Source: JBDLSY01 sp041170585
GTDB lineage: Bacteria > Pseudomonadota > Gammaproteobacteria > Burkholderiales > Burkholderiaceae_C
DNA length: 18,909 nucleotides
NCBI GenBank assembly: GCA_041170585.1
Contig: JBEDNN010000007.1
Span: 1 to 18,909 of the forward strand
Reading direction: 5' to 3'
Shown: positions 7,117-13,426 of the stretch, one piece after another
Layout of the letters: each line of letters starts with the position of its first letter
Numbering within the stretch: the first letter of the stretch is position 1
Translations under genes and position numbers: made by a program
Notes under the pieces: model-generated
What the model saw: only the letters and a program-made list of their open reading frames with translations
Databases searched by the model: none
Told to the model about the DNA's origin: nothing

Positions 7117-8022
7117 TTATTTGACTTTCAACTGTGCACGCAATTGATTAAATAACATCACACAGGCTACTAATACCGTGCCTGATACAACTCCTAATAA
7201 AGCGTCAAAACCAATTTGAGCTAAAGATTTAAACCAACCTAGTTGTGTGGTAAACGCATCAACATAATGGTATAAACCCGTAAATCCATGCATTAAAATA
7301 CCCCCACCTACCATAAACATAGCGGCAGTGCCTACCACACTTAAAGTCTTCATCAATTTAGGGGCAAACCATAAAAGAGTACGCCCTAAATTATTCATTA
7401 TGACTGAAGGTTGGCGTAATAAATAAAATCCAAAATCATCTAACTTTACAATTGCGGCTACTAATCCGTATACCCCTACTGTCATTATTATCGAAATAGC
7501 CGCGACTACACTGGCTTGTTTAGAAAAACTAGCGGTGCTTACTGTTCCTAAAGCAATGACAATGATTTCAGCCGATAAAATAAAATCTGTACGAATAGCA
7601 CCTTTTATTTTATCTTTTTCTAAAGCCAGCCAGTCTGTATCAGCATTTGCAACGGCAGCATGAATACGGCCTTGGTGGTCTTTATCGTGATGGAATACAT
7701 TATGTACTATTTTTTCCATACCCTCAAAACACAAATATGCACCACCTAGCATTAACAATGGTGTAATCAGTGTGGGTAGAAAAAAACTAATGGCTAAAGC
7801 GGCAGGTACTAAAATTAATTTATTAAAAGCTGAACCTTTTGCAACTGCCCATACAACAGGCAGTTCTCGGTCAGCACTCACACCGGCAACCTGTTGAGCG
7901 TTTAAAGCTAAGTCATCACCCAATACGCCTGCAGTTTTTTTAGCGGCGACTTTAGTCATCACGGCGACATCATCAAGAATGGTTGCAATGTCATCAATCA
8001 GTGCAAGTAAGCTAGTTGCCAT
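7117..8022 (-). CDS. DUF808 / YedI-like inner membrane protein, function unknown
   Basis: 301-residue product recognisable as the DUF808 (YedI) family. It has an N-terminal LLALIDDIATILDDVAVMTKVAAKKTAGVLGDDLALNA-type region, ELPVVWAVAKGSAFNKLIL, then GAYLCFEGMEKIVH and DFILSAEIIVIALG. Several hydrophobic segments (about 70-100, 149-165, 170-193, 228-247, 270-292) indicate an inner membrane protein. No enzymatic residues stand out and the molecular function is not established. It is upstream of ubiA on the same strand and divergent from rpsU, sharing a 255-bp intergenic region. No Shine-Dalgarno is evident before the ATG. Confidence 0.88.
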   Translation of the reverse strand: MATSLLALIDDIATILDDVAVMTKVAAKKTAGVLGDDLALNAQQVAGVSADRELPVVWAVAKGSAFNKLILVPAALAISFFLPTLITPLLMLGGAYLCFEGMEKIVHNVFHHDKDHQGRIHAAVANADTDWLALEKDKIKGAIRTDFILSAEIIVIALGTVSTASFSKQASVVAAISIIMTVGVYGLVAAIVKLDDFGFYLLRQPSVIMNNLGRTLLWFAPKLMKTLSVVGTAAMFMVGGGILMHGFTGLYHYVDAFTTQLGWFKSLAQIGFDALLGVVSGTVLVACVMLFNQLRAQLKVK

Positions 8023-8167
8023 AGTATTTTTTGTATATTGTGTGTATCGTTAAAAAATTTATATTTTAGAGACTATATTTTTAAGTAGCAATCAATCAAT
8101 CAATAAATCAATAATAGCAATATATATCATACAATAATACAAAAATAGGGTGCAAAATTAAATTTGA

Positions 8168-8200
8168 TTGACAGTGCAATTAACTAACTTAATCTATAAT
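8168..8200 (+). promoter_or_regulatory. Candidate promoter of rpsU
   Basis: TTGACA at 8168-8173 and a perfect TATAAT at 8195-8200, 78 bp upstream of rpsU. The 21-bp spacing is longer than the sigma-70 optimum of 17, so the -10 is credible while the -35 may be another, weaker hexamer. ACAGTCTGTACTGT, a short inverted repeat, follows near the expected start point. Confidence 0.45.
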
Positions 8201-8260
8201 AACAGTCTGTACTGTGTTCAAGTATAAATTAGCGTATAAAAATAAATATTATACGTGCCA

Positions 8261-8274
8261 AGGAAGGGGGTGAT
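8261..8274 (+). promoter_or_regulatory. Extended Shine-Dalgarno of rpsU
   Basis: AGGAAGGGGGTGAT ends three bases before the ATG at 8278. AGGGGGTGAT matches the complement of the 16S rRNA 3' end (AGGAGGTGAT) at nine of ten positions. It is much stronger than the sites before neighbouring genes, many of which have none. Confidence 0.7.
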
Positions 8275-8277
8275 GTT

Positions 8278-8490
8278 ATGCCAAGTATCAAATTAAAAGA
8301 AAATGAACCATTTGAAGTTGCAATTCGTCGTTTTAAACGCACGATTGAGAAAATTGGTCTATTAACAGAGTTGCGTGCGCGTGAGTTCTATGAAAAGCCA
8401 ACGACAGAGCGTAAACGTTTGAAGGCTGCCGCTGAAAAGCGTCAATATAAACGCGTTCGTAGTCAGCAATTGCCCGTCAAAAAATATTAA
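8278..8490 (+). CDS. rpsU: 30S ribosomal protein bS21
   Basis: 70-residue basic protein with the standard start MPSIKLKENEPFEVAIRRFKR and the usual REFYEKPTTERKR core and Lys/Arg-rich tail. It is a small-subunit protein located near the anti-Shine-Dalgarno end of 16S rRNA and needed for efficient initiation. Length is exactly that of the family. The gene is monocistronic: its own promoter region lies upstream and a strong terminator follows. In many proteobacteria rpsU sits with dnaG-rpoD; no such neighbours are visible here. The unusually complete Shine-Dalgarno is compatible with autogenous control, which is inference. Confidence 0.96.
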   Translation: MPSIKLKENEPFEVAIRRFKRTIEKIGLLTELRAREFYEKPTTERKRLKAAAEKRQYKRVRSQQLPVKKY

Positions 8491-8549
8491 TACTTTAATG
8501 TTTGGATATTTCTAATATCTAGCGACTTTAATATTGATTTTTTTTAACT

Positions 8550-8592
8550 AAAAATACCGACTCTATTTATTTTAATAAAGTCGGTATTTTTT
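8550..8592. terminator. Bidirectional terminator between rpsU and tgt
   Basis: AAAAATACCGACT pairs with AGTCGGTATTTTTT across a 16-base loop. T runs follow the stem on both strands, so it can end both the plus-strand rpsU and the minus-strand tgt transcripts, which converge here. Confidence 0.9.
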
Positions 8593-8606
8593 ATTCAAGT
8601 TAAATA

Positions 8607-9821
8607 TCATACACTTTGATTGATTTGGGATCTATTTGATTTAAACTGTTCCACAAACGAAAAAAACTGACCTGCTTCAATTGCATCACGCATTTCCTGC
8701 ATCAGGGTTTGATAATATGCTAAATTGTGTATCGTATTTAAGCGTGCTCCTAAAATTTCGTTACTACGCAATAAATGGTGTAAGTAAGCCCTAGAAAAGT
8801 TTGCGCAACAATAACAATTACAGCTGGCATCTAAGGGTTGAGTATCCATTTTATATTTAGCATTACGAATTTTTATATCGCCAAATCGGGTAAATAACCA
8901 GCCGTTACGTGCATTTCTTGTGGGCATCACACAATCAAACATATCAATACCGTTTGATACTGCATCAACTAAATTTTCTGGTGTACCAACGCCCATTAGA
9001 TAATGAGGTTTATTGGGGGGTAGTTTAGACCCAATATGCGATAGTACACGCATCATCTCTTCTTTAGGTTCACCTACTGATAAACCACCGATAGCAATAC
9101 CGTGAAAGGGTAACTCATTCAAACCGGCTAAACTTTCATCACGTAAATCAGTAAACATACCGCCTTGGACTATTCCAAAAATAGCATTGGTATTTTTATT
9201 GTCTGGACGATTAAATTCATCAATACTACGCTTTGCCCAACGCAATGATAACTGCATACTTTGCTTGGCTTCATCGTATGTCGTTAAACGACCATTATGT
9301 TTATAAGGTGTGCATTCATCAAACTGCATCACAATATTACTGTTTAATACCCGCTGAATTTGCATTGAAATTTCTGGAGATAAAAATAGTTTATCACCAT
9401 TAATAGGGGATCTAAACGTAACGCCATCTTCAGTTATTTTACGCATTGCTCCCAATGAAAATACTTGAAATCCACCACTGTCGGTCAAAATCGGTTTATT
9501 CCAGCCCATAAACTTATGTAATCCACCGTGGGCTGCGACCACCTCTAAACCAGGACGAAGCCATAAATGAAAAGTATTACCCAAAATAATTTGAGCACCG
9601 ATTTCATTCAGTTCAAGTGGACTCATCGCCTTCACCGTACCGTAAGTGCCTACTGGCATAAAAACGGGTGTCTGTACAGACCCATGATTCAAAGTAATGA
9701 CTCCTCGTCTAGCATGGCCATCTGTTTTAAGTAATTTAAACTCTAAATGATCAACTTGATCAACTAAATTTTTAATACAATTAATTGGTGTTTGACGGTT
9801 TAGAGCATTGTTTTGATTCAT
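8607..9821 (-). CDS. tgt: Queuine tRNA-ribosyltransferase (tRNA-guanine transglycosylase)
   Basis: Exchanges guanine 34 for preQ1 in tRNAs with GUN anticodons, in the queuosine pathway. ILTDSGGFQVFSL carries the conserved Asp at about 114. FDCVMPTRNARNG has the nucleophilic Asp at about 296. The zinc site is CNCYCC plus His (C334, C336, C339, H365). The 404 residues exceed the usual 370-385 because of about 24 extra polar residues before VDHLEFKLLKTDGHARRG. No other ATG lies near, so either the extension is real or a non-ATG start is used. No Shine-Dalgarno is visible. The common partners queA, yajC and secD are not adjacent. Confidence 0.96.
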   Translation of the reverse strand: MNQNNALNRQTPINCIKNLVDQVDHLEFKLLKTDGHARRGVITLNHGSVQTPVFMPVGTYGTVKAMSPLELNEIGAQIILGNTFHLWLRPGLEVVAAHGGLHKFMGWNKPILTDSGGFQVFSLGAMRKITEDGVTFRSPINGDKLFLSPEISMQIQRVLNSNIVMQFDECTPYKHNGRLTTYDEAKQSMQLSLRWAKRSIDEFNRPDNKNTNAIFGIVQGGMFTDLRDESLAGLNELPFHGIAIGGLSVGEPKEEMMRVLSHIGSKLPPNKPHYLMGVGTPENLVDAVSNGIDMFDCVMPTRNARNGWLFTRFGDIKIRNAKYKMDTQPLDASCNCYCCANFSRAYLHHLLRSNEILGARLNTIHNLAYYQTLMQEMRDAIEAGQFFSFVEQFKSNRSQINQSV

Positions 9822-9919
9822 AAAACTATTGTTATTTGTAAAAATATATTTTTAAAACTATTTTTATTTATAAAACTACATCTTAGTTTGGTTATATTTA
9901 TATAAATAATGGCTCACAG

Positions 9920-9947
9920 AAAAAGCCCTGACAACAGGGCTTTTTTT
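9920..9947 (-). terminator. Intrinsic terminator after hpf
   Basis: AAAAAGCCCTG, loop ACAA, CAGGGCTTTTTTT: a strong GC-rich stem with T runs on both strands. It lies 25 bp beyond the hpf stop on the minus strand and isolates hpf from tgt. Confidence 0.92.
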
Positions 9948-9972
9948 AAGGTTAATTTTATTTAATAAAATT

Positions 9973-10311
9973 TTAAGCGACTAAAGGTAAGTCATCATAA
10001 TGTTTAAGGGGTTCACTGCGGTGGTCACGCAATTGCTCTTTGTGTTTTAAAATCACACGGTCTAATTTTAAGCATACAGCATCAATGGCTGCATACATAT
10101 TAGCGGCTTCAGCTTCACAATGTACATCTTTATTAGGCATATGAACAGTTACATCAACTGTATGAGCCAAGCGTTCAACTCGCATATTAACCGAAACGCG
10201 TTGCATTTGGTCAAAGTGCCTCACTGCTTTACCTAAGTGTTCATGCACATGGTCATGCAAGGCTTGAGTAACTTCTAAATGGTGACCGTGAATTGTAATT
10301 CTGCTAGGCAT
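9973..10311 (-). CDS. hpf: Ribosome hibernation promoting factor, short form
   Basis: 112-residue S30AE-family protein that binds the 30S subunit and supports 100S ribosome formation in stationary phase. ITIHGHHLEVTQALHDHV, KAVRHFDQMQRVSVNM, the acidic DVHCEAEAANMYAAIDAV and the basic LKHKEQLRDHRSEP tail are typical of the short HPF of betaproteobacteria. There is no long C-terminal dimerisation domain. GGGAG lies seven bases before the ATG. It stands alone: rpoN, ptsN and hprK, usual neighbours in betaproteobacteria, are absent from its surroundings. Confidence 0.93.
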   Translation of the reverse strand: MPSRITIHGHHLEVTQALHDHVHEHLGKAVRHFDQMQRVSVNMRVERLAHTVDVTVHMPNKDVHCEAEAANMYAAIDAVCLKLDRVILKHKEQLRDHRSEPLKHYDDLPLVA

Positions 10312-10395
10312 AAGATAACTCCCAATTAAAATATAACATATCTAAAATATAACATTCTAAGAAAATAGCCTTAAAAGCTACTATAAAAATCTAAT

Positions 10396-10425
10396 AGCTT
10401 ATAACGGCTTATAACGGCTTATAAC
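10396..10425. repeat. 10-bp tandem repeat, three units
   Basis: AGCTTATAAC followed by GGCTTATAAC twice, in the 5' region of hpf. Confidence 0.88.
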
Positions 10426-10471
10426 GAATTAATTAATAACAACCTAACTAACCAATAACTTAAATTTTTAA

Positions 10472-10493
10472 GAAAGACTGTTGAAAGACTGTT
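10472..10493. repeat. 11-bp tandem duplication
   Basis: GAAAGACTGTT occurs twice head to tail, between hpf and MITE copy B. Confidence 0.85.
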
Positions 10494-10553
10494 TTATCTT
10501 TTTAACAGATTTTTTAGAAATATTTTATTGCACTGCAATATATTTATTATTTT

Positions 10554-10667
10554 GGTAATGTTAAATTTTAACTTTTACAGTATTTATGTTGGTATATTGT
10601 CTTGTTGATTTTACTAATTATTTCTTAATTATTAAATTTCTTTTATCAGTGATATTTTAACATTACC
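10554..10667 (+). mobile_element. 114-bp MITE, copy B (8-bp duplication ATTATTTT)
   Basis: Starts GGTAATGTTAAA and ends TTTAACATTACC, a 12-bp perfect terminal inverted repeat. It is flanked by ATTATTTT at 10546-10553 and 10668-10675. Identical along its whole length to the copy at 11659, and inverted relative to the copies at 2882 and 15407. No coding capacity. Confidence 0.93.
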
Positions 10668-10820
10668 ATTATTTTAAATTGAGAGTCAAGGCTTAAATGA
10701 AATACCTTTAAAAATGTTAAAACTTTAAAAATTTAAATATTACGATTAAAATCATAAAAACTTATATATATTTATATAAGCAATATAAATGTTAATACTG
10801 TACGCTAAAATACTGCTATT

Positions 10821-10850
10821 TTATTTAGCATTATTTAGCATAATTTAGCA
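10821..10850. repeat. 10-bp tandem repeat upstream of the cytochrome gene
   Basis: TTATTTAGCA twice, then TAATTTAGCA. It ends 46 bp before the cytochrome start codon, with one-turn helical spacing. It could hold operator copies but is equally explained by slippage. Confidence 0.8.
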
Positions 10851-10896
10851 TTATCCTTAATTAATTTACTCAACATTTATTTAATCTGTTTAATTT

Positions 10897-11583
10897 ATGA
10901 ACTGTATAAAATCTGCCATTTGTAGCATAATTGTTTTAGCTAGTAATATTTTATTTCTAAACACTGTGGTCGCACAGGATATTAAAGGCAATGTTATTGC
11001 AGGCAAATCTAAAAACTCATTGTGTATTGGTTGTCATGGTATTGAAGGCTATCGCACTTCATTTCCAGCACTGTACACTGTACCTATGATTGCAGGACAA
11101 AACAGTAAGTATATTGAAAATGCCCTAAAAGCCTATAAAAGTGGTGAGCGTACACACCCAACTATGCGTTCAATTGCAACTAGTTTAACTGAACAAGACA
11201 TGGTCGATTTAGCCGCTTATTATGCTGCCTTTAAACCTGCGACTTTTAAGAATGTATCCTCTAAGCCTGATTTAGAAATTGCGATAACGGCTTTAAAAAA
11301 CAATAATTGTGCTTCTTGTCATGGTGCAGATTATGCAAAATCAATTGATGGCAGTATTCCCAGCTTGGCAGGCCAACACGCTGACTATTTGGTGCAAGCT
11401 TTAAAACAATACCGTGCGGGTGACAACAAAAAAGCTATTTTGTCACGTAACCACCCACTTATGACAGGCACAGCAAAAAAACTAAGTCTTGCTGATATTA
11501 ATCATATTGCACTTCATTTATCAAAACTTCCTAATGGACATTTATCTATTCCTGAAGCAAAAAAAGGAATAACTCCTGAATAA
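10897..11583 (+). CDS. Diheme cytochrome c, c4 type, exported
   Basis: 228-residue periplasmic electron carrier. A hydrophobic signal peptide (about 8-26, likely cut after VVA) precedes two class I cytochrome domains. Each has a heme motif, CIGCH (43-47) and CASCH (138-142), and a distal Met candidate, M90 in HPTMRS and M189 in HPLMTG. PMIAGQNSKYIENALKAYKSGER in the first half and PSLAGQHADYLVQALKQYRAGD in the second show the internal duplication typical of cytochrome c4 and of the FccA subunit of flavocytochrome c. c4 proteins usually pass electrons to terminal oxidases. The next gene is soxY-like, so a link to sulfur oxidation is possible but not shown. The gene lies between two identical MITEs. 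No Shine-Dalgarno is visible. Confidence 0.9.
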   Translation: MNCIKSAICSIIVLASNILFLNTVVAQDIKGNVIAGKSKNSLCIGCHGIEGYRTSFPALYTVPMIAGQNSKYIENALKAYKSGERTHPTMRSIATSLTEQDMVDLAAYYAAFKPATFKNVSSKPDLEIAITALKNNNCASCHGADYAKSIDGSIPSLAGQHADYLVQALKQYRAGDNKKAILSRNHPLMTGTAKKLSLADINHIALHLSKLPNGHLSIPEAKKGITPE

Positions 11584-11624
11584 ATTTAAATATGTTTACA
11601 TTTACTTAATCACTTACTTACTTA

Positions 11625-11650
11625 GTTTATTTAATTTGTTTATTTAATTT
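11625..11650. repeat. 13-bp tandem duplication abutting MITE copy C
   Basis: GTTTATTTAATTT occurs twice. The following GTTTAATT is the target duplication of the MITE, so the element landed at the edge of the array. Confidence 0.85.
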
Positions 11651-11658
11651 GTTTAATT

Positions 11659-11772
11659 GGTAATGTTAAATTTTAACTTTTACAGTATTTATGTTGGTAT
11701 ATTGTCTTGTTGATTTTACTAATTATTTCTTAATTATTAAATTTCTTTTATCAGTGATATTTTAACATTACC
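11659..11772 (+). mobile_element. 114-bp MITE, copy C (8-bp duplication GTTTAATT)
   Basis: Base-for-base identical to copy B. It is flanked by GTTTAATT at 11651-11658 and 11773-11780. It lies between the cytochrome stop and the soxY start; without it and one target copy the gap would be 129 bp. Identity with B suggests recent activity or gene conversion. Confidence 0.93.
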
Positions 11773-11834
11773 GTTTAATTTAATAAATACCTCAACTCAA
11801 CACATTTTAACGAATAATTTTAGTATTTTTTATT

Positions 11835-12332
11835 TTGATTAACACCGACTCATTCATAGCCAACCGCAGAAAATTATTGTCAGCTAGCCTGTCTATCACT
11901 ACCTTACAACTATTATTAAATGCGGGAATAATTCCAACAGCCCTAGCAAACAGTAATTTTGAAAGCTACTCTTTGCCTGTTGCCTTTACCGCAAATACTG
12001 TGAAAAAAGCGTTAAGTGCTTTAAAAATACCTACACCATCCACAAGCCATCAAATTATTTTAACAGCGCCTGATATTGCTGAAAATGGTGCATCAGTCTC
12101 TATAGGCGTTATCAGTGAGTTACCCAATACGACTGATATTTATATATTGGTTGCGAAAAATCCAAACCCTTTAGCTGCGAGTATTTTTATCCCCAGCGGC
12201 ATAGTACCCGAGATAAAACTGTATATTCGTATGAATGAAACCAGCCCTATTCACGTTGTTGTTAAATCAAATGATACATTTTATGCCGCTATTCATACTG
12301 TTCAAGTCACTGTCGGGGGCTGTGCTGGATAA
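11835..12332 (+). CDS. soxY: SoxY-like thiosulfate oxidation carrier protein
   Basis: 165-residue exported protein. A twin-arginine-type leader (RRKLLSAS at 11-18, hydrophobic to about 35, likely cut after ALA at 38) precedes an Ig-like SoxY domain. It ends VTVGGCAG, matching the GGCGG tail whose Cys (here C163) covalently carries the sulfur substrate during Sox thiosulfate oxidation. One glycine of that tail is Ala here. SoxY normally works as a heterodimer with SoxZ from an adjacent gene; soxZ is not next to it. Start chosen as TTG 11835, since no ATG lies between an upstream stop (11808) and the RR motif; no Shine-Dalgarno is seen. The cytochrome upstream could be a partner (inference). 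Confidence 0.82.
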   Translation: MINTDSFIANRRKLLSASLSITTLQLLLNAGIIPTALANSNFESYSLPVAFTANTVKKALSALKIPTPSTSHQIILTAPDIAENGASVSIGVISELPNTTDIYILVAKNPNPLAASIFIPSGIVPEIKLYIRMNETSPIHVVVKSNDTFYAAIHTVQVTVGGCAG

Positions 12333-12339
12333 GTGTATT

Positions 12340-12440
12340 TTTGGTCTTCGTTGAGCCTGCCGAAATAAGCCCGTAATGTATGTAAGGGTGAAAAATCTTT
12401 CACCCCAACACGTTGAACGCTACAATAAGCAAGAACCGTA
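12340..12440. repeat. GC-richer palindromic island between soxY and tpiA
   Basis: This stretch is visibly richer in G+C than other gaps. It holds TTCGTTGAGCCTGCCGAA (12347-12364, imperfect inverted repeat) and a perfect 8-bp hairpin GGGTGAAA/TTTCACCC with loop AATC at 12386-12405. No T run follows, so it is a poor intrinsic terminator. The style resembles dispersed palindromic repeats known from several sulfur-oxidising gammaproteobacteria (from memory). It may still help end the soxY transcript. Confidence 0.45.
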
Positions 12441-12522
12441 ACATTGTATTAATGCTGAAATACCTCAATGCTTTGATGCTTTATTTTCTTATATTTTTTA
12501 TTATCAACAATTATCAATCACT

Positions 12523-13314
12523 ATGACTATCAAAACTATGAGAAAACCATTAATTTTAGGTAATTGGAAAATGCACGGCAGCTACGATGCCAACTCCGAA
12601 CTGATTAATGCCGTTCTAACGGGTATCAAAACGGCTAAAACCGCTGCCTTGACTGATGTTGGAATCTGCGTACCACATGTTTATTTATCACATACCGAAG
12701 ATTTATGCTTTAGCCAACCTTTATTTTATGGTGCGCAAGACTGCTCGGCTTTTGCCCAAGGGGCTTATACAGGTGATATTTCAGCAGCAATGCTCACGGA
12801 ATTTGGTGTAAATTATGTATTGGTGGGCCATTCAGAACGCCGTTTATATCAACAGGAAACTTCAAATACTGTCGCATTAAAGGCTAAACAAGTATTGTTA
12901 TCTAATATCACGCCCGTTATCTGTGTAGGTGAAACATTAGCACAACGTGAAGCCAATACAACATTAGCCGTATTAACTGAGCAATTACAAGCCGTTTTAA
13001 GTGTATTGGGTTCAGATTCTATTGAAAAATGTGTCATTGCTTATGAACCTGTATGGGCAATCGGAACAGGTAAAACCGCTACACCCGAACAAGCTCAAGC
13101 TGTGCATGCCTTTTTACGCAACTGGCTCAATGAAAACCATGTGAATGGGTCGGTCGTGCGTTTGTTGTATGGTGGTAGCATGAAACCAGACAATGCGGCC
13201 AGTTTATTAGCACAACCCGACATTGATGGTGGCTTAATTGGTGGTGCAGCATTAAAAGCTGCTGATTTTTTATCTATTGTTGCAGCAGCTAGTGCAACTT
13301 ATAAAATAGAATAA
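12523..13314 (+). CDS. tpiA: Triosephosphate isomerase
   Basis: Interconverts dihydroxyacetone phosphate and glyceraldehyde 3-phosphate, in the cytoplasm. All catalytic signatures are present: GNWKMHG (Asn14, Lys16), VGHSERR (His103), AYEPVWAIGTGK (Glu175, start of the flexible loop) and the phosphate-binding LLYGGSMKPDN and GGLIGGAAL. Length 263, in the family range of about 245-260. The ATG at 12538 gives the more usual beginning MRKPLILGNWK and is an equally good start; neither has a Shine-Dalgarno. The frequent neighbours secG and nuoA are missing; the next gene is a membrane glycosyltransferase 112 bp downstream. Confidence 0.96.
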   Translation: MTIKTMRKPLILGNWKMHGSYDANSELINAVLTGIKTAKTAALTDVGICVPHVYLSHTEDLCFSQPLFYGAQDCSAFAQGAYTGDISAAMLTEFGVNYVLVGHSERRLYQQETSNTVALKAKQVLLSNITPVICVGETLAQREANTTLAVLTEQLQAVLSVLGSDSIEKCVIAYEPVWAIGTGKTATPEQAQAVHAFLRNWLNENHVNGSVVRLLYGGSMKPDNAASLLAQPDIDGGLIGGAALKAADFLSIVAAASATYKIE

Positions 13315-13350
13315 TAAAATAAAAAATATAGAGTGGTAATAAATAATAAA

Positions 13351-13390
13351 ACAAAATAATAAAACAAAATAATAAATAATAAATAATAAA
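13351..13390. repeat. Nested tandem duplications between tpiA and the GT39 gene
   Basis: ACAAAATAATAAA occurs twice (13351-13376), then TAATAAA twice (13377-13390). The 112-bp gap contains little else. Confidence 0.82.
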
Positions 13391-13426
13391 ATTTACTATT
13401 TAAAATAGCCCGTTTTAAATGATTCA

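Larger units (their letters stand above)
10312..10896. other. 585-bp divergent intergenic region, hpf to cytochrome c
   Basis: No gene recognised. It holds 10-bp and 11-bp tandem repeats (10396-10425, 10472-10493), MITE copy B (10554-10667), an AT-rich stretch, and a further 10-bp triplet repeat (10821-10850). The promoters for hpf (minus) and for the cytochrome gene (plus) must lie here, but no hexamer pair is convincing in such AT-rich sequence. Confidence 0.7.

Noticed and set aside
8201..8218. LexA or other operator in the ACAGTCTGTACTGT inverted repeat near the rpsU start point
   Set aside because: Arm order does not fit CTGT-N8-ACAG and one short palindrome in AT-rich DNA is weak evidence.
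10554..11772. Composite transposon made of MITE copies B and C carrying the cytochrome gene
   Set aside because: Each MITE has its own different 8-bp target duplication, and no common duplication flanks the pair, so separate insertions explain the arrangement.
12376..12441. 21-residue open frame in the soxY-tpiA gap
   Set aside because: No ribosome-binding site and it overlaps the hairpin; most likely a chance frame in a repeat.
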